Part shown: positions 23,297 to 31,515 of the stretch, in pieces
How positions within the stretch are numbered: the first letter of the stretch is position 1
Layout of the letters: each line of letters begins with the position of its first letter
Assembly (NCBI GenBank): GCA_905197955.1
Contig: CAJKAR010000040.1
Span: 1-39,852 of the forward strand
Origin: an uncultured Lentisphaeria bacterium
GTDB lineage: Bacteria; Verrucomicrobiota; Lentisphaeria; Victivallales; UBA1829
Length of the DNA stretch: 39,852 nucleotides
Direction of reading: 5' to 3'
Translations under genes and position numbers: made by a program
The notes under the pieces: generated by a model
Databases searched by the model: none
What the model was told of the DNA's origin: nothing
Seen by the model: only the letters and a program-made list of their open reading frames with translations

Positions 23297-25504
23297 TCAG
23301 AGAAGCGGCTTCAGCTCCTTTTCATAATTTGCATAGCCGGCCGAACCTTTCAGACGTTCCAGCAATGCCGACACATTACCTTTTGTGCGGAATTTATCAA
23401 CCGCAGATTCATTTTTCAAACGTTCGATTTCCCGTTCCGCATAGGCATTCACCGTCTGCTGGAGCTCGGAGTTGTCCGGCTCCGCTTTGCATGCTTCTCC
23501 GTAATTGCCGAGCAGAAGCTCGCAGGCGGAACGCGCCGCCGCAGAATCTTTCTTCAGAACGGAATCGTTCAGCAGAAGTTTATACAAAGATGTGGCGGGA
23601 AAGGTCTTCCACTCCTTGCGGCGAAGTTCTCCCAGCGGAGTCTTGTAATCGATGTAACCTCCTGTAATGATTTCAATCCGACCATAACCGCTGATGGGAT
23701 ATCCGGAAAAACGGGTGCCGCTGTCCGTCAGTATGTTGAAGACCTTCGACAGCCGCGCGTTCTCCGCATCCTTTGCCGCGAGCCAGGAGTAGAGATACGG
23801 CTTCTTCACCTGCTCCGACGCTACAAGCACATCGACATTCCGGAACTTTCCCGCCGCCTGCAGCTCCAGTATTTTCAAGCGGATATCCTTTTCATCCCGT
23901 CTTTCCTCCCGCTGTTTCAGAGCCGCGATCTCCTTTTCCGCCTGGAGGAAGCGCGAATGAAGCGCCCGCAGATCAGATGCCTGTTTTTCATTCTGAGCCG
24001 CCAGCTCTCCGTTCTTCTTTTTCAGGACATCGTAATCCGCGGTGCGTTCGACACTTTTCCGGAGCGCCGCACTGTTTTTTCTCGACTCCGCCAGTTCTGC
24101 GGCAATGGAATCCGCCTGTTTCCGCTCCGCAGCGATTTTCTGGTTCAGGGAAAGGATCTCATTTGCCGAGATCTCCTGCTCCAGATTTGCAATCAGGAGA
24201 AGCATTTTCGTGCGATTGAAATCCTGTTCCGGCGTATGCAGATTCGGCAGTTCCTCAAGGATTTTCTTTCCTTCATCAAGAATGGATTTTCGATCCAGAC
24301 TCTTGTCGGTGGACAATTTTTCAAAATACGCCACCTTCGGATACATTTTGATCGGCTCCGGCGCCCCCGCGTCGAAAATCGTATACAGCATCAGCATCAC
24401 AATCACCACGGCCAGAGCGGTAATGAAGGCGGTTACAAAGCGATCCATCAGCATATTTTTTGTCTTGATCCGCTCCGTCACCTTTGCCCGCAGCTCCGAT
24501 GATTCATTCTGGATATCATAGTCAAGGCGTTTGATGGAAATGGTGTGAACATCGGGTACAAGACTTTTGTTCGGCGCGGTTTTCTGACGGATGGTCCAGA
24601 TTGCCTTGAGCACCTCTTCCATGGAAGCGAAACGGTTTTCCGGTTTTTTCGCCATCATGCGTTTGACCAGCGCCTCCACCGGCAGGGGGACACCGGGAAC
24701 CAGACGCCTCAGCGGGACCGGTTCCTCCTCCATGTGCTGGCGCGCGATTTTCTTGACGGTTTCGCCATCGTAAGGCAGTCTGCCGGAGATCATCTGATAG
24801 AGCGTCACTCCGAGACTGTAAATATCGCTTCGGGGATCCAGTTTTTCCCCGGCGAACTGTTCCGGACTCATATAGGAGGGACTGCCGCAGACCTCCATCC
24901 CCTCCTTCCATTCGGACTGGTTCATCGCAAGGCCGAGATCGGTCAGCTTGATGATTCCGTCATCGGTTGTCATGATATTATCCGGCTTGACATCGCGATG
25001 AATAAGTCCCGCCTCGTCCCAGGCGTAATAGAGTGCCTCCGCCACCTGCTGGGCGATATGCAGCGCCTCGTCAACGGGGATCCGCCCTTCCCTGCGCAGA
25101 CGCGCCTTGAGGTTCTCGCCGTTGACGTATGTCATGGCAAGGTAACAGATTCCATCCTCTTCGCCAACGGCAAGCGCCTGCACAAGATTAGTATGGCTGA
25201 GCTTCGCGGCGGCACGGGCTTCCCGGAGGAAATCGTCGATTCCTTTGGAGGTGGTGTACTCCGGCGACAGAATTTTCAGGGCGACCTGACGGTCCAGCGA
25301 AAGCTGCGTCGCTCTGTAAACGGTCCCGATCGACCCGGCGCCGATCCGGTCGAGAATAACGAAATCCCCGATAATGCAGCCGGGATCAAATTTTCCCGGA
25401 GGAATCTGAATCGTCTTGCCGCAGCCCGCACAGACCACGGGATATCCGCGGGACATATCGTCCACGGCAATCGTATAATAACAGAACGGACAGCGATAGC
25501 GCAT
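23297..25504 (-). CDS. Transmembrane Ser/Thr protein kinase with zinc ribbon and coiled coil
   Basis: A 735-residue PknB-type kinase. Domains in order: a zinc ribbon (C5, C8, C25, C28); a kinase domain from about 46 to 305 with glycine loop GAGSIG (55-60), K77, HRDVKPDN (169-176), DLG at 189-191 in place of DFG, and SPE at 213-215; one membrane helix (about 356-377); a long coiled coil (about 430-560); and a C-terminal domain I do not recognise, around SGTRFSGYPISGYGRIEI. The kinase should be cytoplasmic with the coiled coil outside. GGGGA precedes the ATG. It is followed by a receiver-domain gene, an unusual pairing. Confidence 0.9.
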   Translation of the reverse strand: MRYRCPFCYYTIAVDDMSRGYPVVCAGCGKTIQIPPGKFDPGCIIGDFVILDRIGAGSIGTVYRATQLSLDRQVALKILSPEYTTSKGIDDFLREARAAAKLSHTNLVQALAVGEEDGICYLAMTYVNGENLKARLRREGRIPVDEALHIAQQVAEALYYAWDEAGLIHRDVKPDNIMTTDDGIIKLTDLGLAMNQSEWKEGMEVCGSPSYMSPEQFAGEKLDPRSDIYSLGVTLYQMISGRLPYDGETVKKIARQHMEEEPVPLRRLVPGVPLPVEALVKRMMAKKPENRFASMEEVLKAIWTIRQKTAPNKSLVPDVHTISIKRLDYDIQNESSELRAKVTERIKTKNMLMDRFVTAFITALAVVIVMLMLYTIFDAGAPEPIKMYPKVAYFEKLSTDKSLDRKSILDEGKKILEELPNLHTPEQDFNRTKMLLLIANLEQEISANEILSLNQKIAAERKQADSIAAELAESRKNSAALRKSVERTADYDVLKKKNGELAAQNEKQASDLRALHSRFLQAEKEIAALKQREERRDEKDIRLKILELQAAGKFRNVDVLVASEQVKKPYLYSWLAAKDAENARLSKVFNILTDSGTRFSGYPISGYGRIEIITGGYIDYKTPLGELRRKEWKTFPATSLYKLLLNDSVLKKDSAAARSACELLLGNYGEACKAEPDNSELQQTVNAYAEREIERLKNESAVDKFRTKGNVSALLERLKGSAGYANYEKELKPLL

Positions 25505-25540
25505 CTTTTCCCCAGTGAGACCAAACGTTAACTCTTCTTA

Positions 25541-25568
25541 AATATACACTTCTTTACTCTTTTAACAA
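25541..25568 (-). promoter_or_regulatory. Probable promoter of the Ser/Thr kinase gene
   Basis: On the minus strand TTGTTA (25563-25568), a 16-nt spacer and TATATT (25541-25546) lie about 37 nt before the start codon. Confidence 0.45.
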
Positions 25569-25633
25569 GAGAATCCCCCGGAAAAGTCAGCAAATATTCC
25601 AGCGGCTCCTCCCCGTATTCCGGAAGAGCCCCA

Positions 25634-25660
25634 TCCGCGTCCCTTCTCCGGGGACGCGGA
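25634..25660 (-). terminator. Strong hairpin after metY
   Basis: TCCGCGTCCC (25634-25643) and GGGACGCGGA (25651-25660) form a perfect 10-bp stem with a 7-nt loop, 16 nt downstream of the metY stop. No T-run follows on the minus strand, so it may be an mRNA-stabilising or Rho-assisted end rather than a simple intrinsic terminator. Confidence 0.55.
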
Positions 25661-25676
25661 ACAGGGATTTTTTCTG

Positions 25677-26957
25677 TCAGGCACCGGCCAGCGCCTGATC
25701 AAAATCGGCCTTGAGATCGTCAATATGTTCGATTCCGACCGAAACGCGGATCAGATCCGGCGAAACACCCGCCGCGACCAGTTCCGCCTCGGTCAGCTGA
25801 CGATGTGTCATGCTTGCCGGATGCAGCACGCAGGTTCGGATATCGGCGACATGCACGGCGATTGCCGCCAGCTTCAAACTGTCCATGACGTGCTCACCTG
25901 CCTTGACGCCGCCCTTCACGCCGAAGCAGAGCACTCCGCTGCATCCGCGCTTGAGATATTTCTGCACCAGCGGCTGCTGCGGACTGTTCTTCAATCCGGG
26001 ATAGTTGACCCAGCCGACCTTCGGATGCTTTTCCAGGAATTCCGCCAGAGCAAGCGCATTGGCGCAGTGACGCTCCATACGCAGATGCAGAGTTTCCGTC
26101 CCCATCATGGAGAGGAAGGCATTGTAAGGCGCCATTCCGCTGCCGAGATCGCGGATCCACTGCGCACGCATTTTCACGGAATAGGGGCACGCGGGGAAAT
26201 CGCGGGTGTAGACGATTCCATGATAGCTTTCATCCGGTTCCACAAGTTCCGGGAACTTGCCGTTGTTCCAGTTGAAGCCGCCTTTTTCGACGATCATTCC
26301 GCCAACGCTGGTGGCATGTCCATCCAGATACTTCGTAGTCGAATGGGTAATGATATCCGCGCCGAACTCAAACGGACGGCAGAGGAAGGGGGTCGGGAAT
26401 GTATTGTCCACAACCAGCGGCAGTCCGTTGCGGTGTGCGACCTTCGCAAACTTTTCGATATCCAGAACAATCAGCGCCGGATTTGCCAGCACCTCGGCGA
26501 AAATGGCCTTGGTTTCCGGCCGGATCGCCGCCTGCAGCTCCTCCTCCGATGCCTCCGGTGAAACAAAGGTAAAAGACAGTCCCGTTTTTTTCAGTGTATT
26601 GGTAAACAGGGAGACCGTTCCGCCATACAGACTCGATACCGCCACGACATGATCTCCGCAGCGTGCAATGTTCAGCAGAGCAAGCGCATTGGCATTCTGT
26701 CCCGAACTGGTCGCCACGGCGGCGACACCGCCTTCCAGTGCCGCGATCTTCTTTTCGAAGCAGTCCACGGTCGGATTTGCCAGTCTCGTATAGAAAAAGC
26801 CTTCGCGTTTCAGGTCAAACAGATCCGCCACACTCTGAGCATCGTTATATTTATAAGTTGTGCTCTGCACAAGGGGCTGGACGCGGGGGCCGCCGTTCTC
26901 GGGAGTATAGCCGCTCTGAACGGCGATCGTTTCAAGTTTCCAATGATTCTGTTCCAT
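25677..26957 (-). CDS. metY: O-acetylhomoserine sulfhydrylase (Cys/Met metabolism PLP enzyme)
   Basis: It converts O-acetylhomoserine and sulfide to homocysteine. At 426 residues it has the long form typical of MetY rather than MetB/MetC (about 380-400). Motifs are ETIAVQSGYTPE, PLVQSTTYKY, YTRLANPT, ATSSGQNANALALLNI, VVDNTFPTPFLCRPFEFGADI, the PLP lysine in HSTTKYLDGH, and HPASMTHRQLTEAEL near the C-terminus. ATG 26957 (MEQNHW) with AAAGGA 11 nt upstream is preferred; ATG 26966 is three codons earlier. It lies 86 nt after the AraC gene on the same strand. I see no SAM riboswitch in that gap. Confidence 0.92.
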   Translation of the reverse strand: MEQNHWKLETIAVQSGYTPENGGPRVQPLVQSTTYKYNDAQSVADLFDLKREGFFYTRLANPTVDCFEKKIAALEGGVAAVATSSGQNANALALLNIARCGDHVVAVSSLYGGTVSLFTNTLKKTGLSFTFVSPEASEEELQAAIRPETKAIFAEVLANPALIVLDIEKFAKVAHRNGLPLVVDNTFPTPFLCRPFEFGADIITHSTTKYLDGHATSVGGMIVEKGGFNWNNGKFPELVEPDESYHGIVYTRDFPACPYSVKMRAQWIRDLGSGMAPYNAFLSMMGTETLHLRMERHCANALALAEFLEKHPKVGWVNYPGLKNSPQQPLVQKYLKRGCSGVLCFGVKGGVKAGEHVMDSLKLAAIAVHVADIRTCVLHPASMTHRQLTEAELVAAGVSPDLIRVSVGIEHIDDLKADFDQALAGA

Positions 26958-27043
26958 GATATCCATATTCCTTTCCGTGTAAAGATCCGTGACTATAAAA
27001 ATACAATGAAAAGAGGAAGAAATCAACTTGCGGGAGAAGATTT

Positions 27044-27877
27044 TCAACGGTTTTTATATGCGTCCGGGCTGTATCGGTAATAATGCTTGAACGCGCGAGC
27101 GAAGCTGGTGGCGGAAACATAGCCGAGCCGTTCGCCGATCTCCTTGCAGGTCAGAGTGTTGTCGCGAAGAAGACGGCGCGCCACACGCATCCGTTCATCC
27201 ATGGCGAAAACTCCCGGCGTGATTCCGGTCTGCGCCTTGAACACGCGCGTCAGATGCTCCCGGGAAACATGGAGCTTTTCCGCCACGGCGGAAATATCGA
27301 GTTCTCGGTCCAGATTCGCCGAAATGATCTCCTGCGCCGAACGAACCAGTTCCGCCTTCGGGGAAAAGCTCTCCTTGAATTCGATGCATTCCCCGAAGGA
27401 GGCAAGCGCATCGGAAACGATTTTCGCTCCTGCGGTGGGCGTGAGGAACTGAAAGGTCCCTCGCTGGCTGCGGTACGATTCCAGATGACGGACAAATCCC
27501 TTGTCCAGCGGCAGATCGAAAACATACCCATATCGACTGTTCAGATCCGCCATAATTTCCGGAATATGCTTGCCGTAAAAGGAGATCCAGAGAAAGATCC
27601 ACGGTTCGGAAACATGTCCCGGATAATAATACGCCGTATCCGGATCTCCGAGACAGGCAAGAAAGGTCCTGCCGGGCAGCATCCGGAAAACCTCGTTTTT
27701 ACAGCGGAACGCCCCCTCGCCGGAAATCGTGGTGACAATCTGTGCGGAATAGATATCCCGTCCGCTCCCCTCCAGATGGTAAGTCGGAGCGTTCTGTTCC
27801 TCCAGAACAATCTCATCCGGCACGGACAACGACTCTATCGGTTTCAGAATCTGGAAACGTACTTCCCAAAGTCTCAT
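27044..27877 (-). CDS. AraC-family transcriptional regulator
   Basis: A 277-residue protein with an N-terminal cupin-like sensor (about 1-150, YSAQIVTTISGEGAFRCKNEVF and PGRTFLACLGDPDT) and a C-terminal AraC double helix-turn-helix. The latter includes LDISAVAEKLHVSREHLTRVFKAQTGITP and CKEIGERLGYVSATSFARAFKHYYRYSP. It is divergent from the ThuA-Gfo pair and likely regulates it. No good Shine-Dalgarno sequence precedes the ATG at 27877. The inducer is not evident. Confidence 0.9.
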   Translation of the reverse strand: MRLWEVRFQILKPIESLSVPDEIVLEEQNAPTYHLEGSGRDIYSAQIVTTISGEGAFRCKNEVFRMLPGRTFLACLGDPDTAYYYPGHVSEPWIFLWISFYGKHIPEIMADLNSRYGYVFDLPLDKGFVRHLESYRSQRGTFQFLTPTAGAKIVSDALASFGECIEFKESFSPKAELVRSAQEIISANLDRELDISAVAEKLHVSREHLTRVFKAQTGITPGVFAMDERMRVARRLLRDNTLTCKEIGERLGYVSATSFARAFKHYYRYSPDAYKNR

Positions 27878-27931
27878 CGGTCTCGCTCACAAAGTGTAAT
27901 GTTAATATCACATTTTGTATACATATACCTT

Positions 27932-27962
27932 CTTGAAGCGATTTTTCAAGGTCTTATATTAC
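27932..27962 (+). promoter_or_regulatory. Divergent control region: ThuA promoter with overlapping palindrome
   Basis: A -35 TTGAAG (27933-27938), an 18-nt spacer and TATTAC (27957-27962) point to the ThuA gene. The palindrome CTTGAA / TTCAAG (27932-27937 and 27945-27950, 7-nt centre) covers the -35 and fits a regulator site. The AraC gene is read away from the same 135-bp gap. Confidence 0.45.
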
Positions 27963-28012
27963 AACAGAAGAGGAAAAAACACATCACAAACCAAATAAGG
28001 AGACAAAAAAAG

Positions 28013-28753
28013 ATGTCTGACAAGAAAATCAAAGTCACGGTATGGAACGAATTCCGCCATGAAAAGGAAAACGACAAAGTCAAAGCCATTTACCCGCAGG
28101 GAATGCATGTCGCCATCGGGGAAATGTTGAAAAACGAAGGCGATTTTGAAGTTACTTATGCAACTCTCGACGATCCGGAACATGGTCTCACACAGGAAGT
28201 TCTCGATAATACCGACGTCCTCTTCTGGTGGGGACACGGACACCATGGCGATGTGAAAGATGAAATTGTCGACCGCATTCAGAAACGCATTCTTGCCGGA
28301 ATGGGTCTTATTGTTCTGCACTCCGGTCACAAATCCAAGATCTTCATGCGGATGCTGGGAACCACCGCGAACCTCAAGTGGCGCGAAAAAGGAGAAAAGG
28401 AACGGATCTGGGTCATTGAGCACTCCCATCCGATCGCGAAGGGTCTGCCCGATCATTTCGAACTGCCGCACACCGAAATGTACGGCGAACGCTTTGATAT
28501 TCCGAAGCCGGATGATGTGGTGTTCATCACCTGGTACGAAGGTGGAGAGGTCTTCCGCAGCGGCGTAACCTTTACACGCGGCAACGGCAAGATCTTCTAT
28601 TTTGCGCCCGGTCATGAATCATTCCCGATCTATTATGATCCGAACATCCAGAAAGTTCTCGTCAACGCGGCGAAATGGGCGGCGGCGACGATCAACCGCG
28701 ATTCGGGCTGCCCGATGGTCGAACCGCTCGAAGAACTCAAATCCGCAGAATAA
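28013..28753 (+). CDS. ThuA-domain protein
   Basis: A 246-residue protein of the ThuA family, a glutamine-amidotransferase-like fold first linked to trehalose utilisation. Visible features are VTVWNEFRHEKEND, TYATLDDPEHGLTQEVLDNTDVLFWWGHGHHG, GLIVLHSGHKSKIF, EHSHPIAKGLPDHFELPHTEMYGE and FYFAPGHESFPIYYDPNIQKVLVNAAKWA. The family's chemistry is poorly defined, though several members process keto-sugars. AAGGAG at 27997-28002 supports ATG 28013. It sits 29 nt before a Gfo/Idh/MocA gene, a common pairing, and both are divergent from an AraC regulator. Confidence 0.88.
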   Translation: MSDKKIKVTVWNEFRHEKENDKVKAIYPQGMHVAIGEMLKNEGDFEVTYATLDDPEHGLTQEVLDNTDVLFWWGHGHHGDVKDEIVDRIQKRILAGMGLIVLHSGHKSKIFMRMLGTTANLKWREKGEKERIWVIEHSHPIAKGLPDHFELPHTEMYGERFDIPKPDDVVFITWYEGGEVFRSGVTFTRGNGKIFYFAPGHESFPIYYDPNIQKVLVNAAKWAAATINRDSGCPMVEPLEELKSAE

Positions 28754-28782
28754 TCAAATTTCAGAAAATTCGGAGAAATCAC

Positions 28783-29865
28783 ATGGCTAAGAAACTGAAA
28801 GCCGGAGTTATCGGACTCGGCATGGGTGGCGGACATCTTGCGGGATATCTGACACATCCTGATGTAGAAGTGGTGGCCATTGCGGACCGCCGCGAAGACC
28901 GTCGCGCTCTTCTTCCGGAGAAACATCCGGCATTCAAGGGAAAGGTCTATCACGAAGGTATCGACATGATCGAAAAGGAGCAGCTCGACATTATTTCCGT
29001 CGCCGTTCCGAACGATCAGCACAAACCGCTGACGATTGCCGCTCTCGAATCCGGAGCCAATGTCCTCTGCGAAAAGCCGATGGCGCTCAATGCGCAGGAG
29101 GCGCAGGAGATGCTGGATACGGCAAAACGTCTCAACAAAAAACTCGGCATCGACTTTTCCTATCGTTTCAATCCGCAGTCCCGCGCGATGAAGGATCTGA
29201 TTGAACAGGGAACGCTCGGTGATATCTATTACGGACGGAGTGTCTGGCTCCGCCGCCGCGGGATCCCCGGTCTTGCCGCAGCGAACTTCAACACCGGATC
29301 CGGAGCACCGATGGGATCCTGGTTCTACGACAAGAAGCAGTCCGGAGGCGGACCGCTGATCGACCTCGGAGTCCATAGACTCGACCTTGCACTCTGGCTC
29401 ATGGGATATCCCCGTCCGGTCTGGGTCATGGCGAGCACTTACGACAAGTTCGGGCCGAGAATGGCAAAAGAACGCGGTCTCTCTTATACGGTCGAAGATC
29501 TCGCCTGCGCCATGATCAAGTTCGAAAATGGAGCGACTCTTGAACTCGATGCTTCCTGGGCATCCAATATCAAGGAGAACGAGCATCAGACAATTCGTCT
29601 CCTCGGCGACAAAGGCGGCATGTATCAGTACAATCTCAACGAAGGGTACACCTACGATGTCGAATATTATTACGAGATCGCGGGAAGACAGTTCGATGCA
29701 AAAATGCATACCGCTCAGCCGACTCCGAGCGCATTCCATCTCTTCGTCGATGCCGTCCGCGACAACACCCCATTCCTCGTTCAGCCGGAAGAAGGTGTCA
29801 CCGTCATGAAGATTCTTGATGCAATTTACAAGTCCGCCGCTCTCGGCGAACCCGTCAAGATCTGA
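28783..29865 (+). CDS. Gfo/Idh/MocA-family oxidoreductase
   Basis: A 360-residue NAD(P)-dependent sugar or inositol dehydrogenase-like enzyme. The N-terminal Rossmann fold has GVIGLGMGGGHLAGY and AIADRR. The family motif EKPMALN is present, with the Lys used in catalysis. The C-terminal half gives GPLIDLGVHRLDLALWLMG, with Asp and His at the usual active-site positions. The substrate is not determinable, but with ThuA it probably interconverts a sugar and its keto form. CGGAG precedes ATG 28783. A strong terminator follows. Confidence 0.92.
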   Translation: MAKKLKAGVIGLGMGGGHLAGYLTHPDVEVVAIADRREDRRALLPEKHPAFKGKVYHEGIDMIEKEQLDIISVAVPNDQHKPLTIAALESGANVLCEKPMALNAQEAQEMLDTAKRLNKKLGIDFSYRFNPQSRAMKDLIEQGTLGDIYYGRSVWLRRRGIPGLAAANFNTGSGAPMGSWFYDKKQSGGGPLIDLGVHRLDLALWLMGYPRPVWVMASTYDKFGPRMAKERGLSYTVEDLACAMIKFENGATLELDASWASNIKENEHQTIRLLGDKGGMYQYNLNEGYTYDVEYYYEIAGRQFDAKMHTAQPTPSAFHLFVDAVRDNTPFLVQPEEGVTVMKILDAIYKSAALGEPVKI

Positions 29866-29890
29866 CGCGATACAGCAATCCTGTATTCTG

Positions 29891-29923
29891 AAGCACCCGG
29901 TTTCCGCCGGGTGCTTTTTTTTT
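29891..29923 (+). terminator. Intrinsic terminator of the ThuA-Gfo unit
   Basis: AAGCACCCGG (29891-29900), a 6-nt loop and CCGGGTGCTT (29907-29916) form a perfect 10-bp stem, with nine T (29915-29923). Confidence 0.95.
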
Positions 29924-29963
29924 ATCGCTACAACAAATCTTTGAGAAAATGGGGAATAGGACG

Positions 29964-30048
29964 GAAAAATGCAAATGCATTTTTCTCGGGTCAAGGACCG
30001 TGTCCTTGTCGCGGTCCAGCGGCGAGACGCTGGCCGTGCAACGCACGG
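29964..30048. other. Four back-to-back perfect inverted repeats in intergenic DNA
   Basis: Perfect arms are: GAAAAATGCA/TGCATTTTTC (29964-29985); CAAGGAC/GTCCTTG (29992-30008); CCAGCG/CGCTGG (30016-30033); CCGTGC/GCACGG (30034-30048). The second can re-pair as GGACCG/CGGTCC (29995-30017). The region lies between convergent genes and encodes no convincing protein on either strand. It could be a structured RNA, a palindromic repeat element or a mobile-element remnant. Confidence 0.6.
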
Positions 30049-30060
30049 AATCTCTTATCT

Positions 30061-30216
30061 TTATAAAAATGCGAGGAGAGAAAACCGCTTTGAAAAGCTG
30101 TTCTTCTCTCCTCGCGCTCCTCTCTTTCCCCAAACTTCTGCCGCCTTTGCGATTTCCGCAAAGGCTATCTTTTCGTACATATAATTGAGAGCGTAGGTGA
30201 TGGCGGCGGTTATCAT
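30061..30216 (-). CDS. Possible 51-codon ORF coupled to the DUF1116 gene
   Basis: On the minus strand an ATG at 30216 overlaps the DUF1116 stop (ATGA) and opens a 51-residue frame. It begins MITAAITYALNYMYEKI and continues AFAEIAKAAEVWGK. The first 31 residues look like one amphipathic helix, and the rest is basic and low-complexity. I recognise no family. Two inverted repeats lie inside it: GCCTTTGCG/CGCAAAGGC (30143-30165) and the terminator-like stem at 30071-30115. It may therefore be coding, or merely an open frame through a 3' untranslated region. Confidence 0.35.
   Translation of the reverse strand: MITAAITYALNYMYEKIAFAEIAKAAEVWGKRGARGEKNSFSKRFSLLAFL
30066..30115 (-). terminator. Probable terminator of the DUF1116 transcript
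   Basis: GCGAGGAGAGAA (30071-30082) and TTCTCTCCTCGC (30104-30115) are perfect 12-bp arms. On the minus strand the stem is followed by ATTTTTATAA, a short T-run. It overlaps the 3' part of the possible small ORF. Confidence 0.6.
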
Positions 30217-31430
30217 GCAAGAGCTTTTTCAAAGCACTCCAGAGGGGTCCGCGCATAGCCGACGCCGATTTGACCACCCGTTATTCGAGAAAGAATACCT
30301 CCGTGCATTTTTGGAGTGATCTTTTTTTCGACAACAAGTTCCGGAAGAATTCCGGCGGGCGCGAAACTTTCCGGTAGCAGCGGAACAGCAAACACAGGAT
30401 TACGTCCGAAACAGATCTCCGCCATTTCCGCGCATTGTCTCACCCCGTCGGCAGGAGATTCGGAACGATCCCGAAGAAGTGCCGGACTCGCGGCGGCGAC
30501 CATTCCTCCCAATCCCCAAGCCTCCACATTGCTGCTGTCGCCAAGCCACGGAGCGGCATCCTCCAGAGAGTCAGCAGGAGAGAAACAACGTCCACAAAAG
30601 ACCGGTGCAGGAGCTGTGTACCATTGTTCTCCGGTTCCGCTGGTTTTAATTCCGAATTCAAAGCCGTTGCCGCACATTGCGGTAACCAGTGTCGATCCGG
30701 CAACGCCCGAAGCCGATTTCAAAGCAGCAACCGCGGAAGCACATCCCACATGATGCACAAAACGACGACAGGAATTCAGCCAATTCAAAAGAGCAACTCG
30801 TTCAGAATCAGAAAGATCCGATTCTCCTGACTTGGAGAGTACCTGAGAGAGAAACAGCTTGTCGGCAGCAACCTGCCTGGTATGTTCCTCATCCCCCATC
30901 AGCAGTCCATTCGCAAACAGATCGGCAATGTCGATTCCTCCGCTCTGTTTCAAAACCCGGTCGAGCAGCGGAGCAAATATCCCTGCGATTCGTTTCAAAT
31001 TTTCCCGAACGGAATCGTTGTAAACACCCCATCCACCGAGTCCGCCCCCCAGAGCACCTTCGATCGGAGCGGCAAATCCAAGCGTCCCGGAATTTTTCTC
31101 CCGCACTACCAGCATCGCCATCGAATACGATGTAATTCCCGCGCCGGGACCTCCGGAATGAAAGTCATTTGCACATCCCAGTTCAATCTCCCCCGATTCG
31201 ATCATTCCGACCGCTTCTTTTTCATCCCTGGCAAGCCCTTCCAGCATCGCCGCTCCGACAATTCCCATCCGATGCGGTCCGCGCATATTTCCAAACTCCA
31301 CCGGCGGTCCGGAATGCAGAATCAGATTTTTCCGGAATCCCGGCATCACCTCTCCCGCAGTACCACAACCGATCAGTATCGGACGCGCTCCCGTCAATTT
31401 TTCAAATGCAGTCCTGTTAGCTTCATTCAT
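30213..31430 (-). CDS. DUF1116-family protein (AllG/YlbE-like)
   Basis: A 405-residue protein matching the DUF1116 family. Diagnostic stretches are GGPGAGITSYSMAMLVV, GALGGGLGGWGVY, IDIADLFANGLLMGDEEHTRQVAADKL and VTAMCGNGFEFGIK. In enterobacteria a DUF1116 protein (AllG) is one subunit of oxamate carbamoyltransferase, acting with FdrA/AllF and AllH. Neither partner is present here, so the role is open. AAAGGA precedes the ATG at 31430. It is divergent from MBL-ROK, and possibly followed by a coupled small ORF. Confidence 0.8.
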   Translation of the reverse strand: MNEANRTAFEKLTGARPILIGCGTAGEVMPGFRKNLILHSGPPVEFGNMRGPHRMGIVGAAMLEGLARDEKEAVGMIESGEIELGCANDFHSGGPGAGITSYSMAMLVVREKNSGTLGFAAPIEGALGGGLGGWGVYNDSVRENLKRIAGIFAPLLDRVLKQSGGIDIADLFANGLLMGDEEHTRQVAADKLFLSQVLSKSGESDLSDSERVALLNWLNSCRRFVHHVGCASAVAALKSASGVAGSTLVTAMCGNGFEFGIKTSGTGEQWYTAPAPVFCGRCFSPADSLEDAAPWLGDSSNVEAWGLGGMVAAASPALLRDRSESPADGVRQCAEMAEICFGRNPVFAVPLLPESFAPAGILPELVVEKKITPKMHGGILSRITGGQIGVGYARTPLECFEKALA

Positions 31431-31445
31431 TTTTTCATTCCTTTT

Positions 31446-31484
31446 GTTGAATTATATCAACTCTGATTTATATTATACATGAAT
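31446..31484. promoter_or_regulatory. Divergent control region between DUF1116 and MBL genes
   Basis: The palindrome GTTGA / TCAAC (31446-31450, 31457-31461; centre ATTATA) lies between the two genes. A minus-strand TATAAT overlapping the plus-strand TATTATAC near 31471-31478 could serve DUF1116, with a weak TTGCAT -35. Only 85 bp separate the genes, so shared control is likely. Confidence 0.4.
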
Positions 31485-31515
31485 AAACTGAAAAATGCAA
31501 GGAGGAAACAGCAAA

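Noticed and set aside
26958..27043. SAM riboswitch or other leader before metY
   Set aside because: The gap is only 86 nt and shows neither a conserved riboswitch core nor a terminator hairpin.
29855..30277. 140-codon minus-strand ORF across the hairpin region
   Set aside because: It overlaps the DUF1116 3' end in another frame, runs through the hairpins and the Gfo terminator, and has no recognisable content. The 51-codon frame with ATGA is more plausible.
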